This document shows positions 1-5,690 of a stretch of 8,316 bases of DNA, piece by piece; position 1 is the first letter of the stretch; the number at the start of each line of letters is the position of its first letter. The notes beneath the pieces were generated by a model. That model saw nothing but the letters and a program-made list of their open reading frames with translations. It made no database searches and was not told the DNA's origin. A program made the position numbers and the translations under genes. Source of the stretch: Candidatus Brocadiaceae bacterium (GTDB lineage: Bacteria; Planctomycetota; Brocadiia; Brocadiales; Bathyanammoxibiaceae). The DNA lies in assembly GCA_030018855.1 (NCBI GenBank), contig JASEHG010000083.1, positions 1 to 8,316 of the forward strand, read 5' to 3'.

Positions 1-15
1 ACCTTCACCTCATGA
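1..15 (+). CDS. Possible 3' tail of an upstream gene
   Basis: Bases 1-15 read Thr-Phe-Thr-Ser-stop, and the TGA at 13-15 overlaps the ATG at 12-14 of the first pseudopilin gene. That stop/start overlap matches the GTGA overlap between the two pilin genes downstream, so an upstream member of the same cluster is plausible. Only four codons are visible, so this rests on the overlap pattern and on the lack of room for a leader before the ATG. Confidence 0.25.
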   Translation, partial: TFTS

Positions 16-1328
16 GACCAGGAAAGGGTAGACAGCAGACAACAGTAAGCAGTAAGGAGTATGCAGTAAGCAGTCTGCCTACTCCCTACTCCCTACTCCC
101 TACTCCCTACTGTCAAAAGGGCTTCTCCCTCCTGGAGATAGTAATGGTGGTGGCTATAATTGGCCTCATGGCAGGTACCTTAGCCCCCCTGGCCCTCCAC
201 CTGATTGGGTCTAAGAAGGCATTTACCACCAGAGACGAGATGCAGGCGTTAAAAAAGGCCATAATAGGAGACCCACTGGCCACCCAATGGGGTTCGGAGG
301 CCACCTTCGGATACATCGGAGATACGGGCAACCTACCTGCAAGCCTGCAAGACCTGTACACACAACCTGGGGGAGTCTCTTCCTTCTCTCTTAACACTAC
401 CCTGACGATAGGTACTGATACCATTACCCCGAGGATAGGTTCAGGCTGGCGGGGGCCGTACGTAGCGGAGAGGTCCTATTCCACTAGTACTGAATCCCTC
501 CGAGACCCCCACGGGAATACCTATATCTACGATACCGCCATCACTACCGATGCCACCCTGGGTGCAGAGGTGCGGGCGACCATCAGGAGCCCTGGTCCAA
601 ACCGCACCGACAATGCTGGCACCCAGGATGACCTCACAGAAAGGATACTGAAGACAGAGGTACTGACCGATGTGACAGGGACGATAAAAAACGCAGAGGG
701 GGCAGGGATACCCACTACATCCGTATCTATCATTTACCCAAGCGGTAGCAGCCTTACCTCCGCATCCGCCCAGACAGACGACGAGGGGCGGTACTCGTTC
801 TCCGACATACCCATGGGACAAAGGGCCATTTTCCTCCAGCCAGGGCTGGTCTACGTCCCTGGGACGGCCTATGCTACGGGCAGTAGTGGGAGCAATGTAA
901 GCTTCCAAATCGCCAACCTCTCTTCCAGCAATATCACAGCCTCCTCCATTAAAGTTTATGCCCTCATTAATCCATATACCTACTACAGTAGTGTATGGAT
1001 TAATGGTACCCGCAAGGACAGCCTTACCTCAAGGATATGGACTGAGGCTAATACGACTGTGTCACTCACCGCAAATGGTGGGGCCGTGACCCTTGCTGGA
1101 AGCACAATGCGGAGGGACGCCTTCCTTACCCGGCTCCAATCCTCCAGGATAGAAATCCCTGATATAGAACTGACCACAATAGGGGCGGGTAGCACAATGA
1201 CCGTAGAAGTCAAGGATTTCTACGATGCCCTGACAGGGGGTAGCCTCGTGAACATGGCGGGCATCCCTTTCAAGATAACATTCAGTAACGGTTCAAAGGC
1301 CTTATTCACCCCCAAGAGGCAATCGTGA
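12..1328 (+). CDS. Type II secretion/type IV pilin-like pseudopilin with C-terminal beta-domain extension
   Basis: A 438-residue protein with a class III prepilin signal: GFSLLE at residues 37-42 (cleavage predicted after Gly37, Glu at mature position 5), then a hydrophobic helix to about residue 65. The next part resembles the GspG major pseudopilin core: GWRGPY (145-150), RDPHGNTYIY (164-173) and IRSPGPN followed by an Asp-rich loop (191-207), which in GspG binds calcium. GspG normally ends near there. Here about 220 more residues follow, starting with a carboxypeptidase-regulatory-like beta-sandwich (about 220-275, ending TDDEGRYSFSDIPMG) and then an unrecognised beta-rich region. The mature protein should be anchored in the inner membrane or assembled in a pseudopilus, with the beta domain exposed. 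The leader is 37 residues, unusually long, and made of repeat DNA. No Shine-Dalgarno is visible in the 11 bases before the ATG. It is a paralogue of the next gene, with which it overlaps by GTGA. The exact role is unknown. Confidence 0.85.
   Translation: MRPGKGRQQTTVSSKEYAVSSLPTPYSLLPTPYCQKGFSLLEIVMVVAIIGLMAGTLAPLALHLIGSKKAFTTRDEMQALKKAIIGDPLATQWGSEATFGYIGDTGNLPASLQDLYTQPGGVSSFSLNTTLTIGTDTITPRIGSGWRGPYVAERSYSTSTESLRDPHGNTYIYDTAITTDATLGAEVRATIRSPGPNRTDNAGTQDDLTERILKTEVLTDVTGTIKNAEGAGIPTTSVSIIYPSGSSLTSASAQTDDEGRYSFSDIPMGQRAIFLQPGLVYVPGTAYATGSSGSNVSFQIANLSSSNITASSIKVYALINPYTYYSSVWINGTRKDSLTSRIWTEANTTVSLTANGGAVTLAGSTMRRDAFLTRLQSSRIEIPDIELTTIGAGSTMTVEVKDFYDALTGGSLVNMAGIPFKITFSNGSKALFTPKRQS
31..114. 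repeat. Heptad-based imperfect inverted repeat inside pilin leader
   Basis: The left arm is a run of 7-bp units from 36 to about 74 (CAGTAAG at 43, 50 and 64; variant GAGTATG at 57). The right arm is four tandem CTACTCC units at 79-106 plus a partial unit, ending CTGTC at 114, which is complementary to GACAG at 31. Because 7 is not a multiple of 3, the right arm encodes a peptide with a seven-residue period (LPTPYSL, then LPTPYCQ). It lies entirely in the signal peptide, between the start and the prepilin cleavage site. Confidence 0.85.
966..1004. repeat. 39-bp inverted repeat within first pilin gene
   Basis: ATTAATCCATA at 966-976 is exactly complementary to TATGGATTAAT at 994-1004 (11 bp), and an inner 5-bp stem (980-984 with 987-991) lies between. 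It encodes LINPYTYYSSVWINGT. The paralogous protein aligns across this point without a clear gap, so it may be a fortuitous hairpin and not an inserted element. Confidence 0.5.
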
Positions 1329-2731
1329 AAGACGGTAGACAGCAAACAGTAAACAGCTATCAGCAATCAGCAGTCAGTAGACGGTCCGCCTCAGGCGGAG
1401 CAGGTAGTTGTTTTCCCTGTCTACTGTCTACTGTCTACTGTCTACCTGCCAAGGGGGGCTTTGCCCTCATCTCCGTAATTATAATCCTCTCCCTACTGGG
1501 GATAGCCACTGGTGTAGCCACCTCTTTCGCTCATAGACTGAAGACCTCACGGAGGCAGGTAGCCACCGAAGATGAACTAAAGGCCCTGAAGGAGGCAATA
1601 CTTGGCAATCCCAGACAATACTCTAAGGAGGGCAGGAGTAATTTCGGATACCTCGGAGACATGGGACTCAGTGGCACGGGGCAACTCCCTGCATTAGCAG
1701 GCCTTTATACAAAAGGCAGCCAGCCCACCTACGCCCTGGGTACGGCAGGTCAGGGGGCAGGGTGGGCAGGCCCTTACATCACCCCTATCCTCAGGGAAGA
1801 CCTCGCCGACCTACTCAAGGACCCTTACGGTAATACTTATAGCTACACTACCACTGCATACCAGCGAGCCTCTGACAACGAGTGGGTCTCGGCAAGGATA
1901 CGCAGTTTCGGCCCAAACAAGACCGATGACAATGGGACAGGGGATGATAGACAGATAGAAATCCTCCAGAAGGAGACACGCTCCACCGTCTCAGGATACG
2001 TCAAGAGAACAGACGGGACGGCAATCAGCGGGGCAACGGTCACCCTCTACTACCCCGTAGCGGGCAGTGTCAGTAACCTTAGTACAACTACCAATGCTAG
2101 TGGCCTTTACCAATTTCCTGCAAATGCCGTCCCCTTTGGCGTCCGCACCATCACTGTTTCAGCCCCTACCACAGGGAGCCTGGAGTTTGCAGAGGGCTCG
2201 GCACTCTCCACAGATACGGGGAATGAAGACCTGAGTTTTAATATAACCAATCGGGGAACAACGGACGTTATCGTGAATGCCATAAGACTGGACTATACTA
2301 TCCCACCTCCAGACAATAACGCTTACTTTCAGGAGGTCTATGTTGGAGGTACCCAGGTCTTTGACTACTCAAATGACGCCCTGAACGATGCCCTGAATGA
2401 TACCACAAACCCAAGGGGTCCCACTGGCACAACCATCACGTTCGCTGACACGAGCATCGCCGGCAGTGGTGGTGGCAGTGTAAGCACCACAAAGAGGGTA
2501 CTTGTGGCCGCAGACAGCGCCCAACTGCCTAATGTCATACTGTCCACGCAGAGTGGAGGCGGCACCCTGAACATCAGGTATATTAATTTCTATAAGAACC
2601 AGGCGGGAGGTGGACCAAAGGTTTCTATAAACGATGATGATGGCGACGGCCAGCCAAGCTTCACCGTTACCCTTTACAACGGTGCTACAGTCGTCCTCAC
2701 ACAGTCCTTCATCGCACTGGAACAGCCTTAG
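1325..2731 (+). CDS. Second pseudopilin-like protein, paralogue of the first, lacking Glu5
   Basis: A 468-residue protein starting at GTG 1325; the GTG overlaps the TGA of the previous gene (GTGA), with AGAGG at 1315-1319 as a likely ribosome binding site. The prepilin-type signal is KGGFALIS (residues 43-50), with cleavage expected after Gly45, followed by a hydrophobic helix to about residue 68. The mature position 5 is Ser, not the usual Glu. The GspG-like core follows the first gene: GWAGPY (146-151), KDPYGNTYSY (165-174), IRSFGPN with an Asp-rich loop TDDNGTGDD (192-208). A carboxypeptidase-regulatory-like domain spans about 219-280, then a beta-rich tail with a calcium-loop-like DDDGDG (437-442). 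The leader is 45 residues, of repeat origin. Loss of Glu5 is known for the tip pseudopilin GspK, so a minor or tip role is possible, but the core does not look like GspK. It is probably co-translated with the first gene. Confidence 0.83.
   Translation: MKDGRQQTVNSYQQSAVSRRSASGGAGSCFPCLLSTVYCLPAKGGFALISVIIILSLLGIATGVATSFAHRLKTSRRQVATEDELKALKEAILGNPRQYSKEGRSNFGYLGDMGLSGTGQLPALAGLYTKGSQPTYALGTAGQGAGWAGPYITPILREDLADLLKDPYGNTYSYTTTAYQRASDNEWVSARIRSFGPNKTDDNGTGDDRQIEILQKETRSTVSGYVKRTDGTAISGATVTLYYPVAGSVSNLSTTTNASGLYQFPANAVPFGVRTITVSAPTTGSLEFAEGSALSTDTGNEDLSFNITNRGTTDVIVNAIRLDYTIPPPDNNAYFQEVYVGGTQVFDYSNDALNDALNDTTNPRGPTGTTITFADTSIAGSGGGSVSTTKRVLVAADSAQLPNVILSTQSGGGTLNIRYINFYKNQAGGGPKVSINDDDGDGQPSFTVTLYNGATVVLTQSFIALEQP
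1334..1446. repeat. Heptad-based inverted repeat with nested palindrome in second pilin leader
   Basis: The ends GGTAGACAG (1334-1342) and CTGTCTACC (1438-1446) are exactly complementary. The left arm holds six 7-bp units, each beginning CAG, at 1340, 1347, 1354, 1361, 1368 and 1375. The right arm is four perfect CTGTCTA units at 1417-1444. A 15-bp palindrome sits between the arms. All of it is translated in the leader of the second pilin, at the same relative place as the repeat in the first pilin. Confidence 0.87.
1385..1399. repeat. 15-bp palindrome TCCGCCTCAGGCGGA
   Basis: Perfect 7-bp arms around a single central base, nested inside the heptad inverted repeat of the second pilin leader. 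The same palindrome, with the other central base, occurs at 5638-5652 inside another repeat in aroA. Confidence 0.85.
2372..2401 (+). repeat. In-frame 12-bp tandem repeat
   Basis: Two and a half copies of a 12-bp unit (AATGACGCCCTG and near-identical copies) encode Asn-Asp-Ala-Leu repeated, residues 350-359 of the second pilin. It is a small slippage-type duplication in the C-terminal beta-rich part. Confidence 0.6.
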
Positions 2732-2751
2732 AGTGAGAAAATAGAGAAAGA

Positions 2752-2804
2752 AAATAGGGACACATCCCATATTATATTCTCTAAATATGGGATGTGCCCC
2801 ATTT
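2752..2804. repeat. Palindromic element, copy A
   Basis: GGGACACATCCCATATT (2757-2773) pairs with AATATGGGATGTGCCCC (2784-2800) with a single mismatch, with short AAAT/ATTT outer arms. It starts 21 bp after the stop of the second pilin gene. A degraded copy in the same orientation is at 3314-3365. The sequence style resembles REP/REPIN-type elements mobilised by REP-associated tyrosine transposases, but no such transposase is in the window. As the first strong hairpin after the pilin operon it may also end transcription, though no long T-run follows. Confidence 0.85.
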
Positions 2805-3313
2805 AATTATAAGGGTAGCCCGCCCCATGGGGACACCGGTAACAGTACGGGCTGGGGATGTAACCGATATCCGCACATGGGAACGGGTCTACCCTCCAAA
2901 ATCCTGGCGCCGTGAGGCCGAGGGCCCTGCACCGTCCCTTTGCTCCGCTCCAGGGCAGGTCTGGTTCAGGACGGGTCTTTCCGCTATATAAGCCAATTCA
3001 CTCTGCATGAGCAAGGGAGCGCATGACCTCCAGTGTACTACTAGACTTACCTATTCCCTTCTTATAGGCCCCAGGCCTAGACCCCTGGGGAAGAGGTCAA
3101 GAAGGAGTCCCCAGTAGCCTTTTAACAAAGGGTCCTCACTGACGGGGTTACCTGCCAGTGGGCCTCGGTGACCAGACCCACTACGTCATTAGCGTAATAC
3201 TGTGTCTCTATTCTAAGCAATTCTATTTTACTTCTCAAGAGCAAATTCAGGTAGGGGAGGGTCCAGAGGTCTTTTGATTCGTCCTTCAGGGCATAAGAAA
3301 TAATAAAATAGTA
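2805..3313. other. Gene-free spacer between the two palindromic copies
   Basis: About 510 bp with no convincing coding sequence on either strand; open frames here are under 100 codons, lack ribosome binding sites and resemble no family I know. The first 170 bp are GC-rich and rich in complementary segments (see the RNA candidate). Further hairpins include CCCCAGG with CCTGGGG around 3069-3090, and AGTGGG (3157-3162) with CCCACT (3177-3182). The last 120 bp are AT-rich and could hold a promoter for the DUF429 gene, but no clear -35/-10 pair stands out. Confidence 0.6.
2813..2974 (+). ncRNA. Candidate structured RNA of unknown class
   Basis: GGGTAG (2813-2818) can close a domain with CTACCC (2889-2894). 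Inside, GCCCG (2818-2822) can pair with CGGGC (2848-2852), with CCCCATGGGG at 2823-2832 between. Further on, GCCCTG (2924-2929) pairs with CAGGGC (2951-2956) while CCGTCC (2932-2937) pairs with GGACGG (2969-2974), an interleaved pseudoknot-like arrangement. I compared it by eye with common riboswitches, RNase P, SRP and tmRNA and found no match. Strand is assumed from flanking genes. Support is only base-pairing potential in a gene-free region, so it is weak. Confidence 0.22.
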
Positions 3314-3365
3314 AAATAAGGACACATTCCATACTATATTCTAAATATGGGATGTATCCCCATTT
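3314..3365. repeat. Palindromic element, copy B
   Basis: Aligns with copy A at 2752-2804 in the same orientation, differing by scattered transitions and a 2-bp deletion in the loop. The right arm (AATATGGGATGT from 3344) is intact, while the left arm has decayed. It ends 4 bp before the ATG of the DUF429 gene and so forms that gene's immediate leader. Confidence 0.8.
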
Positions 3366-3369
3366 AAAT

Positions 3370-4137
3370 ATGAGATTCATAGGTCTTGACCTGGCCTGGG
3401 GGGAGAGGAATAACACGGCAGCCGCTGTGCTGGAATCTACCTCCTCAGGTGGAGCCAGCGCCAGACTAGTGGACTTCCAGGAGAGGATGCAGACCGACGA
3501 GACCATCCTGGACTACCTAATCTCTATGTCTCCAGACGGGGCATGCCTGGCGATAGATGCCCCCCTGATAGTCAGGAACCCCGAAGGGGCAAGACCAGTG
3601 GATAGAGAGGTAACCAGGCTATTCGGCAGGTATGGTGCGGGGGCCCATCCATGTAATCTAAAGAAATTTCCCCATGGGGTGCGTGGAGAAAGGTTGGTAG
3701 AAAAACTCGCCCGACATGGATTCAGGCACCAACCCCTCATTGGCCTGAAGGAGAGGCGCAAGGTGATGAAACGTGTCTTTGAGGTATATCCACATCCTGC
3801 CCACGTAGTCCTCTTTCACCTGGAAAAGAGACTCCTCTACAAGAAGGGTGATGTGGAGACACGCAGGAGAGGGCTTACCCTGTTACAGGGGAAGCTATTT
3901 GAGGAATTAACCAGACTGAAGCCCCATCTACAGGCTGACAAAAAGCTACAAACCCTCCTGCGGAGAGACGTTTCTACCATGAGGGGCAGGGCCTTAAAGG
4001 CCTATGAGGACACCCTGGACTCCTTGTTCTGCGCCTATATAGGACTTTACCACTGGTACTGGGGGGAAGAGAGGAGCGAGGTAGTGGGAGATATGCAGAC
4101 TGGATATATAGTTATCCCAAAGAGAAGCAGACAGTAG
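3370..4137 (+). CDS. DUF429 family protein (predicted RNase H-fold nuclease-like)
   Basis: A 255-residue protein of the DUF429 family (PF04250), whose members have an RNase H-like fold and are predicted nucleases of unproven function. Visible family features are GLDLAWG (5-11), AIDAPL (61-66), the PVDREVTR stretch (77-84), EVYPHP (138-143), EDTLDSLFCAYIG (213-225) and a C-terminal GDMQTGYIVIP (240-250). The acidic residues Asp7, Asp63, Glu138 and Asp217 are candidates for a metal site. Length is normal for the family. I chose ATG 3370 because the family begins almost directly with the first beta strand (RFIGLDLAW); an in-frame ATG at 3352 lies inside a palindromic repeat and would add six unrelated residues. 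No Shine-Dalgarno precedes either start. The gene is alone, convergent with aroA, and its TAG stop lies in the first bases of a 114-bp repeat element. Confidence 0.85.
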   Translation: MRFIGLDLAWGERNNTAAAVLESTSSGGASARLVDFQERMQTDETILDYLISMSPDGACLAIDAPLIVRNPEGARPVDREVTRLFGRYGAGAHPCNLKKFPHGVRGERLVEKLARHGFRHQPLIGLKERRKVMKRVFEVYPHPAHVVLFHLEKRLLYKKGDVETRRRGLTLLQGKLFEELTRLKPHLQADKKLQTLLRRDVSTMRGRALKAYEDTLDSLFCAYIGLYHWYWGEERSEVVGDMQTGYIVIPKRSRQ

Positions 4138-4247
4138 CCGCAGGTCGTGCCAGAGGCAGATTCGCCGAGGCGAACTTTAGCCTGCGTTCTAACACACCCC
4201 CTACCCCTCTTGATAGAGGGGAGGCGCAACCTAAAGGTTGCGGCTAC
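4134..4247. repeat. 114-bp compound palindromic element between convergent genes
   Basis: Its ends are the 8-bp inverted repeat GTAGCCGC (4134-4141) and GCGGCTAC (4240-4247). Inside are hairpins: CGCAGG (4139-4144) with CCTGCG (4181-4186) enclosing TTCGCC-GA-GGCGAA (4161-4174); CCCCTCT-TGAT-AGAGGGG (4204-4221); and CGCAACCT-A-A-AGGTTGCG (4225-4242). It fills most of the 149 bp between the 3' ends of the DUF429 gene and aroA, and supplies the TAG stop of the former. It could act as a bidirectional terminator or mRNA-stabilising structure, but no T-runs support classic intrinsic termination. Confidence 0.75.
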
Positions 4248-4286
4248 TCGCCGCCCTACACCTCGTCGTAATAAGTGAAGTCCTGC

Positions 4287-5690
4287 TCAAATAGCCTGTC
4301 TCACCCTCTCAAGCTCATCAAAATACCCCGGAAAGGTCTTGGCCACGCAGGCGGGGTCTTTTATCACTATGCCAGGGACCCTCAGCCCTACCAGGGCAAA
4401 GCTCATGGCCATCCTGTGGTCTCCATAAGTCTCTATCCTTGCCGGATTAAACCTGCCAGGTTCAATTTCAAGGCCGTCCTCGTACTCCCTGAGCCTTACC
4501 CCTAACCTCTCCAGTTCAGTTGCTACTGCACGAATACGGTCAGTCTCCTTTATCCTCAGGTTGGCCACGTTCCTTATCCTGGTCTTCCCCTGGGCAAAGA
4601 GGGCAACCACTGCCAGGGTCTGGGCCAGGTCGGGACAGTCGTTTAAATCCACCTCAATCCCTTTAAGGGAATCTCCCTCTAACTCCACCCAGTCCTCTCC
4701 CCATCTTACCTTTGAGCCCATCTCTTCCAGGAGGTCTACAAATCTGACGTCCCCCTGTAAGGAGTCCCTGGAAAGCCCATACACCCGTACCTTGCCCGAC
4801 GTAATGGCCGCCCCGGCCAGGAAATAGGAGGCGCTGGTGGCGTCTCCTTCTACTTCGTAATGCAAAGAACTGTACCTCTGACCAGCCTTTACCTGTAGGG
4901 GCGTATTGCAATACGCCCCTACGACTGATACCCCAAACCTCTTCATCAGCCCCAGGGTCATGTCCACGTAGGGTCTTGAGACCAGTTCCCCTACGACCTC
5001 AATCTCCACGTCCTTCCGTGCATAGGGTGCGCTCAAGAGGATGGCAGTAAAGTACTGACTACTCAGGTCACCCTTCATCCTGGCCTGCCCGCCTTTCAAC
5101 CCCCTGGCCTTTATTATTACGGGAGGACAGCCGTTATTAAACCGGCTCCTTACGTCTGCCCCCAGTTGGTTCAGACAGTCCAGGAGGTCCTGTATCGGAC
5201 GCTGCCTCATCCGCTCTATGCCATCAATCTCATACTCCCCAACGTCTGCGGTGCTACCGCCCAGGGTAAGCATGGCCGTAAGGAATCGCATGGCGGTACC
5301 GGCATTACCCACGAATAGCCTGGCCTTCCTTGATGGGATGATGCCTCCAAGCCCCTTTACCTTGAACTGCTTCCCCCTTTTGTCCTCGTCTATGGAAAAA
5401 CCCAGTTCCCTCAAGGCAGAGGCCATGTAGTCGGTATCTTCGCTAAAGAGGGCGTTACTTAGCGTAGACTCCCCCTGGGCGAGGGCGGCCATGAGGATGG
5501 CCCTGTTGGTCAGGCTCTTGGAGCCTGGGAGATAGACCTCTCCCACCACCCTGCCCGGACGTATCTCCAGTTCAGCAGGGTAGCCCTTAACGCTAGATTG
5601 CTTCGCTCCGCCCGCAATGACGTCATTGCAAGGGGCGTCCGCCTGAGGCGGATGAAGCAATCCTTCTACTTCTTCATCACCCTTTTTCAA
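4287..5690 (-). CDS. aroA: 3-phosphoshikimate 1-carboxyvinyltransferase (EPSP synthase)
   Basis: EPSP synthase transfers the enolpyruvyl group of PEP to shikimate-3-phosphate in the cytosol, the step before chorismate synthase. With the TTG start at 5690 it is 467 residues, against about 430-450 usual. Landmarks: PGSKSLTNRA (55-64), GNAGTAMRF (128-136), SSQYFTAILLSAPYA (210-224), EGDATSASYF (281-290), the CPD segment with Asp354, IKETDRIRA (380-388), YGDHRMAMSFAL (422-433) and AKTFPGYF (450-457). The Pro after GTAMR in the E. coli enzyme is Phe136 here. The TTG overlaps the galT stop (TTGA) and has GGGAG 8 nt upstream; the in-frame ATG at 5741 would overlap galT by 55 bp. Residues about 10-32 come from a 67-bp palindromic repeat and about 258-266 from a 28-bp palindrome, and all catalytic motifs lie outside both. 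It appears co-transcribed with galT. Confidence 0.96.
   Translation of the reverse strand: MKKGDEEVEGLLHPPQADAPCNDVIAGGAKQSSVKGYPAELEIRPGRVVGEVYLPGSKSLTNRAILMAALAQGESTLSNALFSEDTDYMASALRELGFSIDEDKRGKQFKVKGLGGIIPSRKARLFVGNAGTAMRFLTAMLTLGGSTADVGEYEIDGIERMRQRPIQDLLDCLNQLGADVRSRFNNGCPPVIIKARGLKGGQARMKGDLSSQYFTAILLSAPYARKDVEIEVVGELVSRPYVDMTLGLMKRFGVSVVGAYCNTPLQVKAGQRYSSLHYEVEGDATSASYFLAGAAITSGKVRVYGLSRDSLQGDVRFVDLLEEMGSKVRWGEDWVELEGDSLKGIEVDLNDCPDLAQTLAVVALFAQGKTRIRNVANLRIKETDRIRAVATELERLGVRLREYEDGLEIEPGRFNPARIETYGDHRMAMSFALVGLRVPGIVIKDPACVAKTFPGYFDELERVRQAI
4895..4922. repeat. 28-bp perfect palindrome inside aroA
   Basis: Arms of 14 bp beginning GTAGGGGC and ending GCCCCTAC, with TTGCAA at the centre and no mismatch. 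It encodes VGAYCNTPL plus one partial codon of EPSP synthase, in a surface-loop position between FGVSV and VKAGQRY. The same family occurs in galT at 5957-5986. Confidence 0.93.
5596..5662. repeat. 67-bp compound palindromic element in the 5' end of aroA
   Basis: Bounded by GATTGCTTC (5596-5604) and GAAGCAATC (5654-5662), exact inverted repeats. Inside are the perfect 16-bp palindrome GCAATGACGTCATTGC (5614-5629) and the 15-bp palindrome TCCGCCTGAGGCGGA (5638-5652). It belongs to the widespread GATTGCTTC-type repeats of uncultivated bacteria. It is translated as about residues 10-32 of AroA and accounts for the extra length of that protein's N-terminus. Confidence 0.92.

Noticed and set aside
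75..79. A CTG start after the left repeat arm giving a normal-length pilin leader
   Set aside because: CTG starts are rare, the purine-rich AAGGAG is about 15 nt away, and the in-frame stop avoided at 60-62 favours translation from the earlier ATG.
31..114. CRISPR-like or simple tandem array
   Set aside because: Units are 7 bp with no spacers and form complementary arms, so it is neither a CRISPR array nor a plain microsatellite.
2794..2991. A 65-codon plus-strand open frame starting inside palindromic copy A
   Set aside because: Its start lies in the repeat arm, no ribosome binding site precedes it, and the composition follows the GC-rich stem-loops instead of coding bias. No family resemblance.
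2805..3313. Cobalamin riboswitch, group II intron remnant, RNase P, SRP or tmRNA
   Set aside because: Short stretches such as GGGAA look suggestive, but the conserved core motifs of these classes, including the group II domain V stem, were not found.
3122..3506. Two overlapping minus-strand open frames (67 and 92 codons) across the spacer and the start of the DUF429 gene
   Set aside because: No family resemblance, one is antisense to a clear gene, and both read through palindromic copy B.
4047..4229. Minus-strand open frame over the end of the DUF429 gene and the 114-bp element
   Set aside because: Largely antisense and composed of repeat sequence.
4204..4242. Intrinsic terminator between the convergent genes
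   Set aside because: The stems are strong but no T-run follows on either strand, so I call them parts of the repeat element and only suggest a terminator role.
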